Source: Bacteroidales bacterium
GTDB lineage: Bacteria > Bacteroidota > Bacteroidia > Bacteroidales > P3
Reading direction: 5' to 3'
NCBI GenBank assembly: GCA_017545365.1
Contig: JAFWOP010000048.1
Location: forward strand, 25,783-89,782
Length of the DNA: 64,000 nucleotides
The notes under the pieces are model-generated. The model ran no database searches. It was not told the origin of the DNA and worked only from the letters and a program-made list of their open reading frames with translations. The translations under genes were made by a program, and so were the position numbers. Below, one piece after another: positions 10,295 to 18,591 of this stretch. The number at the start of each line of letters is the position of its first letter. Position 1 is the stretch's first letter.

Positions 10295-10394
10295 CTTCTA
10301 TAAATCACCTCGAAGCGGTGAAACAGTTAATGACACGGTACATACCGAAGGCGCAGTGCCGTGTCACTCAGACATCAGAAAACTGCATCCCGAA
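10295..10394 (+). repeat. Dispersed 100-bp repeat, copy A
   Basis: Aligns without gaps to 43505-43604, with 14 mismatches in 100 bases by hand count. It begins with CTTCTATAAATCACCTCGAA and contains the shared block CCGAAGGCGCAGTGCCGTG. In this copy TGACACGG and CCGTGTCA form an 8-bp stem. No ORF is shared. It could be a non-autonomous mobile element or a structured RNA module. Confidence 0.75.
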
Positions 10395-10400
10395 TATGAA

Positions 10401-10479
10401 GAAGAGCCAGTGGCTCTTCGATAACGGAGTAAAACGAAGTGGAGAATTAAGAAGAGCCAGTGGCTCTTCGATAACGGAG
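10401..10479. repeat. Two direct copies of a 29-bp unit containing a 19-bp near-perfect palindrome
   Basis: Units at 10401-10429 and 10451-10479 (50-bp period) are identical over 29 bases. Each starts with GAAGAGCCAGTGGCTCTTC, whose 9-bp arms flank a single central base, followed by GATAACGGAG. The 21-bp spacer is itself similar in part (AACGAAGTG). REP-like palindromic units rather than CRISPR, because there are only two. Confidence 0.75.
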
Positions 10480-10529
10480 AGCAACGAAGTGTGGAAAACG
10501 ACACGCATACAGATTTGGGCAAAAAAGAA

Positions 10530-10549
10530 AGCAGCCGTTCTCGGCTGCT
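10530..10549 (-). terminator. Second (distal) terminator of the DUF1846 gene
   Basis: Arms AGCAGCCG/CGGCTGCT around a 4-nt loop. On the minus strand the hairpin runs into TTTCTTTTTT, as expected for rho-independent termination of the leftward transcript. Confidence 0.75.
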
Positions 10550-10565
10550 CCTATCATGCAAGAAA

Positions 10566-10587
10566 AAGCAGCCCTCCTCGGCTGCTT
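10566..10587 (-). terminator. First (proximal) terminator of the DUF1846 gene
   Basis: Arms AAGCAGCC/GGCTGCTT around a 6-nt loop, then a T run on the minus strand (10563-10567), 12 bp after the stop codon at 10599. With 10530-10549 it forms a tandem pair sharing nearly the same stem. Confidence 0.8.
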
Positions 10588-10598
10588 CTCTTGAAGCG

Positions 10599-12062
10599 TC
10601 ATTTCTTAGGCTGGGGGTCGGTGGTGAGGCCGATGCCTAGTTTCTTGAATATCTTCTGGTCCACCTCGCTGAGCATCACGGTGACATGTACCTGGCAGCC
10701 GTTCAACTGAGGAAGGGTGCGCAGGGTGGCACGGCAGTTCTCGTCCTTCAGGCTCAGCATCGAAAGGGCCACCAGCACCTCGTCGGTATGCAGGCGCGGG
10801 TTGTGGCCATGCAGCAGCTGGGTCTTGGTGTGTTGGATGGGCTCTATGTATTCCTGCGGTATCAGCTTCACGCTGTGGTCTATGCCCGCCAGATGCTTGG
10901 TGGCGTTGAGCAGCAGTGCTGCGCAGGGTCCCAACAGGTCGCTGCTGTGGCCAGTGATGATGGTGCCGTCGGCCAGCTCTATGGCGGCGGCGTGGGCACC
11001 CTCCTTCTCTTTGCGTTCGTGAGCCGCGATGGTGGTGCGGCGGTCGTCCGTGGTAATCTTCATCTGCTTCATGAGCAGGCGTATTTTGTTCACCTCGGTT
11101 TCTGGTATTTTCCCTTCGGCATAGTTGCACAACGCCGTGTAGTAACGGCGGATAATCTCGTCCTTCGATGCCTGGGCGCATACCGCGTCGTCGCAGATGC
11201 AGAAGCCTGCCATGTTCACCCCCATGTCGGTAGGCGACTTATAGGGGTTCTCGCCGTAGATGCCTTCGAAGATGGCATTCAGCACAGGGAAAATCTCGAT
11301 GTCGCGGTTGTAGTTGACGGTGGTCTTGCCGTAAGCCTCCAAGTGGAAGGGGTCAATCATGTTCACGTCGTTGAGGTCGGCGGTGGCTGCCTCGTAGGCC
11401 ACGTTGACAGGGTGTTTCAGCGGTATGCTCCAAATGGGGAAGGTCTCGAACTTGGCGTAGCCTGCCTTGATGCCGCGCTGGTTCTCCTGATAGAGCTGGC
11501 TCAGACACACAGCCATCTTGCCGCTGCCGGGGCCGGGGGCTGTCACCACCACCAAGGGCCGTGTGGTCTTGACATACTCGTTCTTGCCAAAACCGTCGTT
11601 CGAACAGATGAGCTCCACGTTAGTGGGGTAGCCCTCGATGACGTAGTGGTAGTAGACGTTGATGCCCAGGCGCTCCAGCCGCTCACGGAAGGCCATGGCG
11701 CTGGCCTGCCCGTTGTACTGGGTGATGACAACCGAGCTGACCATCAGCCCACGCTCCATAAACTCGCCCCGCAGACGCAGCACGTCAACGTCGTAGGTGA
11801 TGCCCAAGTCGCCGCGCACCTTGTTCTTCTCGATGTCGCGGGCACTGATGGCGATGACGATTTCGGCATCGTCGCGCAGCTGCATCAGCATCTTCAACTT
11901 GCTGTCAGGTTCAAAACCGGGGAGGACACGACTGGCGTGGTAGTCGTCGAAAAGCTTACCGCCAAATTCTAGATAAAGTTTGTTGCCAAACTGCGAAATT
12001 CGCTCCTTGATGTGTTCAGATTGTATCCGCAGATACTTCTCATTATCAAATCCGTGTTTCAT
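10599..12062 (-). CDS. DUF1846 family protein
   Basis: 487 residues, the usual length of DUF1846 proteins, which are cytoplasmic. The start MKHGFDNEKYLRIQSEHIKE and the segment VVVTAPGPGSGKMAVCLSQL match the family; GPGSGK resembles a P-loop. Known structures show a nucleotide-binding-like N-terminal domain, but the function is not established. The gene stands alone: a -7 box lies 35 bp upstream and tandem terminators follow. Confidence 0.92.
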   Translation of the reverse strand: MKHGFDNEKYLRIQSEHIKERISQFGNKLYLEFGGKLFDDYHASRVLPGFEPDSKLKMLMQLRDDAEIVIAISARDIEKNKVRGDLGITYDVDVLRLRGEFMERGLMVSSVVITQYNGQASAMAFRERLERLGINVYYHYVIEGYPTNVELICSNDGFGKNEYVKTTRPLVVVTAPGPGSGKMAVCLSQLYQENQRGIKAGYAKFETFPIWSIPLKHPVNVAYEAATADLNDVNMIDPFHLEAYGKTTVNYNRDIEIFPVLNAIFEGIYGENPYKSPTDMGVNMAGFCICDDAVCAQASKDEIIRRYYTALCNYAEGKIPETEVNKIRLLMKQMKITTDDRRTTIAAHERKEKEGAHAAAIELADGTIITGHSSDLLGPCAALLLNATKHLAGIDHSVKLIPQEYIEPIQHTKTQLLHGHNPRLHTDEVLVALSMLSLKDENCRATLRTLPQLNGCQVHVTVMLSEVDQKIFKKLGIGLTTDPQPKK

Positions 12063-12096
12063 ATTCCTTGTGTGTTGGATTAAAAAATACGGGATT

Positions 12097-12104
12097 CAAA
12101 AATA
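12097..12104 (-). promoter_or_regulatory. -7 promoter box of the DUF1846 gene
   Basis: Reads TATTTTTG on the minus strand, 34 bp upstream of the ATG at 12062. No clear -33 element. Confidence 0.55.
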
Positions 12105-12174
12105 CACTTTTTTCAGAAACTATCAGTTTTTTTTTCACCGAGTGCTGCTTTTTTAACAATTCGCACATAAGAAA

Positions 12175-12211
12175 AGTCCATGCCTATGTGTGAGAGGCTT
12201 AGGCATGGACT
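12175..12211 (-). terminator. Terminator of the 12265-12774 lipoprotein gene
   Basis: Perfect 12-bp arms AGTCCATGCCTA/TAGGCATGGACT with a 13-nt loop. On the minus strand the stem is followed by TTTTC. It lies 53 bp beyond the stop codon. Confidence 0.75.
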
Positions 12212-12264
12212 GATTCGGAAGACCTGCATGGGCTGTGGCCATCGTGGTGTGGCCGTGCGCCCCA

Positions 12265-12774
12265 TTAGTTGTTTCTCACCCGCTGGCTAAGGCGTCCGCT
12301 GATGATGCCGGACGTGTCTATTTCGCCCGTGTTGGTGATAACGCCATTGTAGTTTGTTGTAAACATTCCTTCAACAGTAAGGAATTTGTCCGTGTAGTTG
12401 GAGTTTACTGCCACCTCTTCATAGTTTTTCACCGTCAGCGTGAATTTCTCCCACCAGGTTCTATCCCATTGGTCAGGAAGCGAAGTAAAGGTGCTTTCCA
12501 GGGTGTTGCCGTTCAGCGTCCATACATATTCGCGGCTGCGGCCGTTATAACTCATTGTATGGTTGCTCTTAAATTCCAAGTAATCCCCACCATAATCGGG
12601 CGAAGTGGAAGGAATGTACCATTTGCCGAGGATGTCGCTCTCCTTGGCCTGATAGGGGGTTGAGGGAGATTGCGGATTGTCGTTTCCATTTTCTTTTTCG
12701 GTGCAGGCATTAAATGTCAGCATTGTAGCTGCCACAAAGAGCAGCACGGTCAGTCTTTTGAAATTCTTAATCAT
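12265..12774 (-). CDS. Small lipoprotein, lipocalin-like
   Basis: 169 residues from the chosen ATG at 12774, which gives a compact lipoprotein signal peptide starting MIKNFKRLTVLLF with lipobox TFNAC. An upstream in-frame ATG at 12798 would add eight residues. The mature part has the look of Bacteroidales lipocalin-like/DUF proteins: ILGKWYIP near the start, then alternating hydrophobic strands with many Trp/Tyr. Function unknown; probably a surface or periplasmic lipoprotein. Single gene with its own -7 box (12921-12928) and terminator. Confidence 0.8.
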   Translation of the reverse strand: MIKNFKRLTVLLFVAATMLTFNACTEKENGNDNPQSPSTPYQAKESDILGKWYIPSTSPDYGGDYLEFKSNHTMSYNGRSREYVWTLNGNTLESTFTSLPDQWDRTWWEKFTLTVKNYEEVAVNSNYTDKFLTVEGMFTTNYNGVITNTGEIDTSGIISGRLSQRVRNN

Positions 12775-12920
12775 GTTATTGTCTTTTTTGTTGTTCAAGT
12801 GTCATACAATAATCGTGCTTGGGCTTTTTCCCTGTCGTTAGTAGCAAGATGTATGGCAAATGTTACAACTGTACGAAAAAAAGCCATGTCTGCTGCTTTG
12901 GTAGTTGGAAAAAGCGAGTG

Positions 12921-12928
12921 CAAAAGTA
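12921..12928 (-). promoter_or_regulatory. -7 promoter box of the small lipoprotein gene
   Basis: TACTTTTG on the minus strand followed by CA. It implies a leader of about 140 nt before the ATG at 12774. Confidence 0.55.
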
Positions 12929-12996
12929 CGTCTTTTTTCTGAAACAATAACCATTTATTTATCCGGGTTACTTTTTTTTGTCTGAAATACAATTAT

Positions 12997-15327
12997 TTAT
13001 TGGATGATAATTTTCTTGGTGGTCGACCCGTAGGGATTGGTGAGTGTCACAAAATAGATGCCAGACGGCCATGTTTTTGTCTGAATTGAGGTGGTGGGGC
13101 TGTCGGGCCGGAGCTCTATGACACGTTTTCCCGTAGCATCCATCACCGTCAGGCGGTGCTCTCCGGCGGGCATCTTGTCGGCATTAAAGGCTACCTTCAC
13201 GAAACTGCTGGCGGGATTGGGCGAGACGGAGAGTTTTGGGGCTTGCGCAGCGGGGACGGACTCGTCGCAGTCGTCGATGTCGAGCAGGGCAGTGTCCACC
13301 ACCGCTAGGATGAACTCGCCTTTCAACGGTGTGCCAACTATCTGCATGTAATAGGTGCGGCCGCCAAGCGGGCTGGAGTAATACTCCACTGTGGCTGACT
13401 TCCGCATCTTCCAGGGCTGGCTGGCATCTTTCCGGTAGAACAATCGCAGCGAGTCCCTAGTAGCGGAGCCTTGGTAGAACTCATCATCATACACTGGATA
13501 GGTGTTGCCAAAACAGAAACCTGTCTTGGCCTTGAAGTTGTTGTCGTAGTCGCCATTGATATACCAGCGCCGGTAGTCCCATCGCATCACTCCGGGTATC
13601 TGCGCTTCCTCGGGATAGCCATATTGGAGGCCGACATACATATTCACAGTGTCGTTGATGTTTTCGGGAAGGATGGTCATCTGGGTATAATAGTCGGTCA
13701 ACCGCTGCGTGGAGGTCAGCTGCAGCCTGTCGGAGAAATTAGCATTGGCAGACACTCCGACGTAGTCTACCAAGGCAAATTTCGGGGTGAATGGTAGCCG
13801 GAACTCCCCCTCGGAATACCTGCCGTCGCAGTAGACCATGCAGGTCGTGGTGTCGCCTTGTGCTGAGAAGAAGGTGACCGGCACATTGGCTTGACGGCAG
13901 TAGTCAGAGGCATGCCACAGACGTTGGCTCAACCAGATGTGCGTGATGCCGTCGGCGGTCTTCAGCGAGTCCACGCCGTAGCTGGCAAAGCCCGTGCCGA
14001 AGATGTGAAAGTCATAGAAGTCGGTGATGTCCCGCCCGCAGTAGGCGCTCATCGAGTCGCGCAGCTGGTAGCTGTCCAGGTTGCTGTAGGCATTGCGGTG
14101 CAGCAGGGTCTGCATTGTGGCAAAGAAGATGGAGTCGCCCAACAGCAGACGCAGCTGGTGGAACACCAAGGCCCCCTTATAGTAGGTGGTGTGCATGAAC
14201 GAGTATTGGTTGGGCATTCCGCAGAGCGGATGGTAGCCCCCCTCATCTAAAGGGGTCAACACTATCGCTTGTTTTTTATATCCCCGGGGGCTGTACATGT
14301 TTCCTCGGTTGATTGATGCCAGCTGGTCGGCAAAGGTGGCCCCACCTTCGTTGAACCACATGTCCTCCAGCCGGGCGCAGGTGACCTGGTTGCCAAACCA
14401 TTGATGGGCGAACTCATGGTCTATCAGGTATTGGATGTCATAATAGTCAAACGTAATGCAGATGTTGTTTACATGCTCCATGCCTGCACCGGGCCCGCCT
14501 TCGCTGAATCGGATGTCGCCCCAGCTGTAGGGGCCGAAGAACCGCTCGTACAGCTGCAAGGTCTGGTTCAGGCTGCCGAAATCTTGTGCAATCTGCGAAC
14601 TGCTGCGGTTGCGGCACGCCACCTGCACGGGGTATCTGCCGTAGAGCCCTTCGGCCTCAAAACTGTACACCTGATAGGGAGCGGCGTTTATGCCCACCTG
14701 ATAAGTCGAGATGGGGTGGCTCAGCTCGAAATGGAACGTCCGGCTGCTGTCGGCGTGGGTCGTCAGCCCAGTCTGCTCGCCGCTGCACACTGCCGTCCAG
14801 GCGGGCGGCACGGTGATGTGGAACGTATAGGTGGCGCGGTCGTACACGCTGTCGCTGCACGGGAACCAGCTCCTACCCATGCTGAAGGGGCGCACCATGC
14901 GGTCTTCGCCCAGGTTGTAGAAAAGGTTGTCCCCGCACCAGAAACCTCCGTCGCTTCCCACCCAGCCGTAACTGCCATAATGCACCTTCAGGCGCATCGT
15001 GTCGCCCACGGCGGCATTGCCTATGGGTATGCGCAGCTCGCTCTGGTCGTAGCCGAAAGCCGAATCGCTTACCCGCACCCCGTTCACCAGCACCGAGTCA
15101 ATGCTGGCGGCCATCAGGCCCAGCCCCACCTCCGTCGAAGGTTGGAGCAGCCGCAGCGTCACCTCGCACCATCCCTGTATGTGCCGTGGCTGGTGATGCC
15201 CCAGGTCGAGGCAGATGGTGTAATGCAGCACATCCGTCGTGTCGCGCTCGGTGAAATTCCCTTGGGCTCTTCCAACGAAACCCAAGCTTAGTGCTATAGC
15301 TAAAACAATCAGTCTGTTGTGTCTCAT
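12997..15327 (-). CDS. M1-family metallopeptidase with T9SS C-terminal sorting domain
   Basis: 776 residues. The start is set at 15327 (MRHNRLIVLAIAL), because an upstream ATG at 15351 overlaps the -7 box at 15349-15356. A signal peptide ends near GRAQ. The zinc site is H304-E-F-A-H308 with Glu327 18 residues after the second His; GPGAGMEH corresponds to the M1 exopeptidase G-A-M-E-N loop. The last 75 residues are a type A sorting domain (VSPNPASS...SGIYFVTL...KKIIIQ). It is therefore predicted to be exported by T9SS and attached to the cell surface or released, acting on peptides outside the cell. Confidence 0.9.
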   Translation of the reverse strand: MRHNRLIVLAIALSLGFVGRAQGNFTERDTTDVLHYTICLDLGHHQPRHIQGWCEVTLRLLQPSTEVGLGLMAASIDSVLVNGVRVSDSAFGYDQSELRIPIGNAAVGDTMRLKVHYGSYGWVGSDGGFWCGDNLFYNLGEDRMVRPFSMGRSWFPCSDSVYDRATYTFHITVPPAWTAVCSGEQTGLTTHADSSRTFHFELSHPISTYQVGINAAPYQVYSFEAEGLYGRYPVQVACRNRSSSQIAQDFGSLNQTLQLYERFFGPYSWGDIRFSEGGPGAGMEHVNNICITFDYYDIQYLIDHEFAHQWFGNQVTCARLEDMWFNEGGATFADQLASINRGNMYSPRGYKKQAIVLTPLDEGGYHPLCGMPNQYSFMHTTYYKGALVFHQLRLLLGDSIFFATMQTLLHRNAYSNLDSYQLRDSMSAYCGRDITDFYDFHIFGTGFASYGVDSLKTADGITHIWLSQRLWHASDYCRQANVPVTFFSAQGDTTTCMVYCDGRYSEGEFRLPFTPKFALVDYVGVSANANFSDRLQLTSTQRLTDYYTQMTILPENINDTVNMYVGLQYGYPEEAQIPGVMRWDYRRWYINGDYDNNFKAKTGFCFGNTYPVYDDEFYQGSATRDSLRLFYRKDASQPWKMRKSATVEYYSSPLGGRTYYMQIVGTPLKGEFILAVVDTALLDIDDCDESVPAAQAPKLSVSPNPASSFVKVAFNADKMPAGEHRLTVMDATGKRVIELRPDSPTTSIQTKTWPSGIYFVTLTNPYGSTTKKIIIQ

Positions 15328-15700
15328 AATAAGTCTAGTTTTGTCATGCAAATATACGCTTTTTTTTGCTGATGGAAAGAAAAAAAGGCTTTTAGTCCCT
15401 TGGGAGGGATACGATTCCGCCCACAGGCTGGAACGACCGAATGCCTGTGGGCGGATGCGTGGGTATGCCGCTGGTGTGGCAAGGCGTTTTTCTTTCTTTT
15501 TCTTTTCCCAATAAGTAATACTTTCTTTATTATTTGTTTTGATGAGTTAAATGAAATCAGAACAAAATCAAAACTAAATCAGAACAAAATCTAGTTGAAT
15601 CTCACGATTCGTCCCGAAAGGGCAGGTGCCGAAAGGGCAAGCAGGCATGTAAAGGTGGAGAGTTGAAAATCGTCCGTGTGCGGCAGCCAACTCTCAATTC
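15328..15700. other. Structured intergenic region upstream of the M1 peptidase gene
   Basis: About 370 bp. Contents: the -7 box; a perfect 12-bp inverted repeat CCGCCCACAGGC/GCCTGTGGGCGG (15417-15428 and 15443-15454); a 16-bp direct repeat AAATCAGAACAAAATC (15554-15569 and 15576-15591); two adjacent CCGAAAGGGCA units near 15613-15639; and the start of the GAGTTGAGAGTTGA-type repeat tract at about 15658. No coding signal. Confidence 0.65.
15349..15356 (-). promoter_or_regulatory. -7 promoter box of the M1 peptidase gene
   Basis: TATATTTG on the minus strand, 21 bp from the ATG at 15327. Its position rules out the upstream ATG at 15351. Confidence 0.65.
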
Positions 15701-15723
15701 TCAATTCTCAACTCTCAACTCTT
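15658..15723. repeat. Low-complexity AACTCTCAATTCTC repeat tract
   Basis: Heptamer-like repeats of CTCAATT/CTCAACT at 15688-15723, with an 8-bp stem GAGAGTTG (15658-15665)/CAACTCTC (15688-15695). The tract runs into the 3' end of the DUF2147 gene and supplies its last codons and stop. Confidence 0.7.
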
Positions 15724-16180
15724 TTAGGGGTTGCCAGTAGACGGTTTCGCCGATGCCGAAGACCGAGCCGCGGAGCTTGAGCCGGCGGTCGGCGGTGAAC
15801 TCGCAGGTGCACCGCGCATGCAGCCCCCGTGTGGGGTCGTAGATTCTGCCTTTCTCCCACCGCTGTTTGTCGGGGTTGTAGCGCAGCCCTTGGATGAGGA
15901 TGACCCTGTTGCTGGGGACGTTGCGGAGTTCGCGGTTGGGGTTTTTGCTGTCGGTGAGTAGCTTGCCGGTCTTGGGGTCGATGCTGTCCTTGAGGTATAT
16001 GCACTGTGCGCTGTAGGTGCCGTCGGTACATTTGTAGATGCGCACTTTTGACACCTGTCCCCCGTACTCTATTTTGTAGACTCCCACGATGGCGTCGGGG
16101 TTGGCGTTGGGGCCGCGTTGGGCTTGCGCCATCAGCATGGCGGTGAGGAAGGTGACGAGGAGTGCGGCGGCTTTGTTCAT
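15701..16180 (-). CDS. DUF2147 family exported protein
   Basis: 159 residues. A signal peptide ends LMAQAQ. The mature part matches the DUF2147 fold: AIVGVYKIEYGG, ARCTCEF, LKLRGSVFGIGETVYW. Function unknown; such proteins are small, secreted and beta-rich. The final residues KELRVEN and the stop codon are encoded by the low-complexity repeat tract, so the original C-terminus probably ended at or near WQPL. It is the last gene of the floA-containing run and starts 88 bp after floA. Confidence 0.85.
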   Translation of the reverse strand: MNKAAALLVTFLTAMLMAQAQRGPNANPDAIVGVYKIEYGGQVSKVRIYKCTDGTYSAQCIYLKDSIDPKTGKLLTDSKNPNRELRNVPSNRVILIQGLRYNPDKQRWEKGRIYDPTRGLHARCTCEFTADRRLKLRGSVFGIGETVYWQPLKELRVEN

Positions 16181-16192
16181 GGGTAGTAAAGA

Positions 16193-16255
16193 GTTGAGAG
16201 TTGAAAGTTGGAAAGTGTCCTGTGTGGAAGCAGCCTTCAGCTTTCAACTCTCAAC
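16193..16255. repeat. 15-bp inverted repeat between floA and the DUF2147 gene
   Basis: GTTGAGAGTTGAAAG at 16193-16207 pairs perfectly with CTTTCAACTCTCAAC at 16241-16255 (33-bp loop). It has the same motif as the tract at 15658-15723, so the DUF2147 gene is flanked by related copies. Confidence 0.75.
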
Positions 16256-16268
16256 GGTCGGTTTGTTG

Positions 16269-17264
16269 TTATTTCTGGTCGGCGGGTTTGGGGCCGTTGG
16301 CTTTGCCTGCTGTGGGTTTGGAGATGCTTTCGCGCATGTCGGTGTCGGCCTGGATGTTCTTCATGCGATAGTAGTCCATGATGCCCATGTTGCCTGAACG
16401 GAAGGCGTCGGCCATGGCCTTGGGCACTTCGGCTTCGGCCTCAATGACCTTGGCACGGGCTTCCTGTGCCTTGGCTTTCATCTCCTGCTCGGAGGCAACG
16501 GCCATGGCACGGCGTTCCTCGGCCTTGGCTTGTGCGATGTTCTTGTCGGCGTTGGCCTGGTCCATCTGCAGCTGGGCGCCGATGTTCTTACCCACGTCGA
16601 TGTCGGCGATGTCGATGGAGAGGATTTCGAAGGCAGTGCCGCTGTCGAGGCCTTTGGTGAGGACCAGCTTGGAGATGCTGTCGGGGTTTTCGAGCACTTC
16701 CTTGTGGGTGACGGCAGAACCGATGGAGCTGACAATACCTTCACCCACGCGGGCGAGGATGGTCTCTTCGCCAGCGCCACCAACCAACTGCTTGATGTTG
16801 GTACGGACAGTGACACGGGCTTTGGCTATGAGCTGGATGCCGTCTTTGGCCACAGCTGCCACGGGAGGTGTGTCGATAACCTTGGGGTTGACGGAGGTGT
16901 GGACGGCTTTGAGCACGTCGCGGCCTGCCAGGTCGATGGCGGTGGCGGTGCGGAAGTCGAGGTTCATGTTGGCTTTGTTGGCCGAGATGAGGGCCTGCAC
17001 CACACTGCCCACATTGCCACCGGCGAGGTAGTGGGCTTCGAGCTCGTTTTGCGAGAGTTTGAGGCCAGCCTTGGTGGCGTTAATCATGTTGTTGACGATG
17101 ACGCTGGGCGGTACCTTACGGAAGCGCATGAACATCAGCTGGATGAGTGAGGTGTGTACACCTGACACGAGGGCTTGGAACCAGAGTCCCACGGGCACCA
17201 GGTAGAGGAACAGGAAGAAGAGGATAACAATCAGCGCAATGAGGATGACAGTTGTAATTGGCAT
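16269..17264 (-). CDS. floA: Flotillin-like protein FloA
   Basis: 331 residues, the normal FloA (former UPF0365) length. One hydrophobic N-terminal segment (about residues 4-25) anchors the protein, then an SPFH-like region, then a coiled coil rich in Ala/Glu/Lys ([20 protein letters not shown]) with EA repeats. FloA organises ordered membrane microdomains. The upstream gene is an NfeD-type protein, the classical partner. The last 20 residues are Lys/Pro-rich and less conserved. Confidence 0.95.
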   Translation of the reverse strand: MPITTVILIALIVILFFLFLYLVPVGLWFQALVSGVHTSLIQLMFMRFRKVPPSVIVNNMINATKAGLKLSQNELEAHYLAGGNVGSVVQALISANKANMNLDFRTATAIDLAGRDVLKAVHTSVNPKVIDTPPVAAVAKDGIQLIAKARVTVRTNIKQLVGGAGEETILARVGEGIVSSIGSAVTHKEVLENPDSISKLVLTKGLDSGTAFEILSIDIADIDVGKNIGAQLQMDQANADKNIAQAKAEERRAMAVASEQEMKAKAQEARAKVIEAEAEVPKAMADAFRSGNMGIMDYYRMKNIQADTDMRESISKPTAGKANGPKPADQK

Positions 17265-17303
17265 AATCGTAATGTTTTTGTTATAAGGTGAATAATTAAT
17301 TGT

Positions 17304-17786
17304 TTATTGTTCGAAACGTTTGTCTTCAATTTCGCACACGTCGATGCGGTAGCCTTCGACGGCGACCACTTCGATGGGGCGGTCGGGGTCGATGAATTTG
17401 TTGATGGCGTGTACTTCGACCAGTTGGCCGTTGAAGAGGGCTTTGCCAGTGGGTGCCAGACGGGCGACGGTGGTGCCGCGGGTGCCGACGGTGAGGCTGA
17501 CGGCATCGACGTGGTTGACCGAGCTGTCGGACTCCTCGTTGAGGCTGAACTTCTTCCATGTCTTGGCTTTCAGAAAGATGGCGAGCATGGCGGCGGTGAT
17601 GGCGGCACAGACGCAGAGGATGATGTTGCCGACGGTGTCGCCCCACATGAGGTAGCTCTGCCACACGCCGAAGCCGGTGAGGAGGATGCCGAAAAGACCG
17701 GCTATGCCGCCAGGGATGGCGACGATTTCGAGGGCGAGCAGGAGGACGCCCAGGATGAGAACGATAATGAGTAGTGTCGGGGTCAT
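17304..17786 (-). CDS. NfeD family membrane protein (short form)
   Basis: 160 residues from the ATG at 17786. A longer open frame reaches 18134, but its N-terminal part is an Arg/His-rich shadow of clpS. Three to four transmembrane segments fill residues 5-85, followed by a C-terminal OB-fold (VGTRGTTVARLAPTGKALFNG ... VEVVAVEG) typical of NfeD. No N-terminal ClpP-like protease domain, so this is the short type that accompanies floA, which starts 39 bp downstream. Likely role: membrane partner of FloA. Confidence 0.9.
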   Translation of the reverse strand: MTPTLLIIVLILGVLLLALEIVAIPGGIAGLFGILLTGFGVWQSYLMWGDTVGNIILCVCAAITAAMLAIFLKAKTWKKFSLNEESDSSVNHVDAVSLTVGTRGTTVARLAPTGKALFNGQLVEVHAINKFIDPDRPIEVVAVEGYRIDVCEIEDKRFEQ

Positions 17787-17812
17787 GATGATGGGTTTGT
17801 TTCGTTTATGGG

Positions 17813-18094
17813 TTATCTGACTATTTCGGAGGTGAGCTGTTTGTCGAGAAGGGCCGTGTGCATGGGCAGGAGGGCATCGTAGCTGCCATGTTTGATGGTG
17901 CATTTGCCATGGCAGTGGACGATGATGGCGCATTGTTCGGCCTGGGAGGTGGTGATGCGGCAGATGTCGACGAGGGCTTTGATGACGTAGTCGAAGGTGT
18001 GCACGTCGTCGTTGTGGAGCACCAGGCTGCATCCCGAGTCTTCCAGCACTTGGGCATCGGATTGCGATTGGGGTGATATTTTGGGCTCTTCCAT
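17813..18094 (-). CDS. clpS: ATP-dependent Clp protease adaptor ClpS
   Basis: 93 residues. ClpS delivers N-degron substrates to ClpA/ClpC-ClpP. The core LVLHNDDVHTFDYVIKAL contains the conserved N-D-D-x-H-T block; AEQCAIIVHCHGKC and the C-terminal helix fit the family. The first 20 residues are the flexible tail. It starts 11 bp after ispF on the same strand. No clpA-like gene is in the window. Confidence 0.93.
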   Translation of the reverse strand: MEEPKISPQSQSDAQVLEDSGCSLVLHNDDVHTFDYVIKALVDICRITTSQAEQCAIIVHCHGKCTIKHGSYDALLPMHTALLDKQLTSEIVR

Positions 18095-18105
18095 GGTCTT
18101 GGGGG

Positions 18106-18579
18106 TTAGCGGTTGTCAATGAGTACGGCGGCATGGGTGCTGATGCCCTCTTCGCGGCCTTCGAAGCCGAGGTGCTCGGTGGTGGTGGCTTTGACGGACA
18201 CTTGGCCGAGGTCGAGGTGGAGGATGTCGGCGATGGTTTGCCGCATGGCTGGGATATAGGGGCCTACTTTGGGTTTCTGTGCCACGATGATGCAGTCGAT
18301 GTTGCAGATGGTGTAGCCCTCTTGTTGAAGGAGTTCGTTGCAGCGGCGGAGAAGGAGTTTGCTGTCGATGTTTTTGTACTGGGGGTCGTTGTCGGGGAAG
18401 TGCTTGCCGATATCGCCGAGGGCTGCGGCGCCGAGCATGGCATCGCATATGGCGTGCAGGAGCACGTCGGCATCGCTGTGTCCCAACAGGCCGAGGGTGT
18501 GGGGTATTTGGATGCCTCCTAGCCAGAGGTCGCGGCCGGGGGTGAGTTGGTGGACGTCGTATCCTATTCCGATGCGCAT
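18106..18579 (-). CDS. ispF: 2-C-methyl-D-erythritol 2,4-cyclodiphosphate synthase
   Basis: 157 residues, the standard IspF length. It converts CDP-ME 2-phosphate to MEcPP and CMP in the non-mevalonate isoprenoid pathway. The metal-binding Asp and His lie in [30 protein letters not shown] and GDIGKHFPD are signature segments. It is preceded by porV with a 12-bp gap. PorV has no metabolic link to it, so the coupling looks positional. Confidence 0.97.
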   Translation of the reverse strand: MRIGIGYDVHQLTPGRDLWLGGIQIPHTLGLLGHSDADVLLHAICDAMLGAAALGDIGKHFPDNDPQYKNIDSKLLLRRCNELLQQEGYTICNIDCIIVAQKPKVGPYIPAMRQTIADILHLDLGQVSVKATTTEHLGFEGREEGISTHAAVLIDNR

Positions 18580-18591
18580 GGGGTTGTGGTG

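Larger units (their letters stand above)
10092..10598. other. Repeat-rich intergenic region between convergent panB and the DUF1846 gene
   Basis: 507 bp between convergent genes. It contains the panB terminator, copy A of a 100-bp dispersed repeat (10295-10394), two copies of a 29-bp palindromic unit (10401-10429 and 10451-10479) and tandem minus-strand terminators. The remainder is AT-rich with no coding signal. Confidence 0.7.

Noticed and set aside
10401..10479. Possible CRISPR array
   Set aside because: Only two units, strongly palindromic, no cas genes; better described as REP-like.
17787..18134. N-terminal extension of the NfeD frame
   Set aside because: Arg/His/Pro-rich sequence antiparallel in composition to a real protein and overlapping clpS in another frame.
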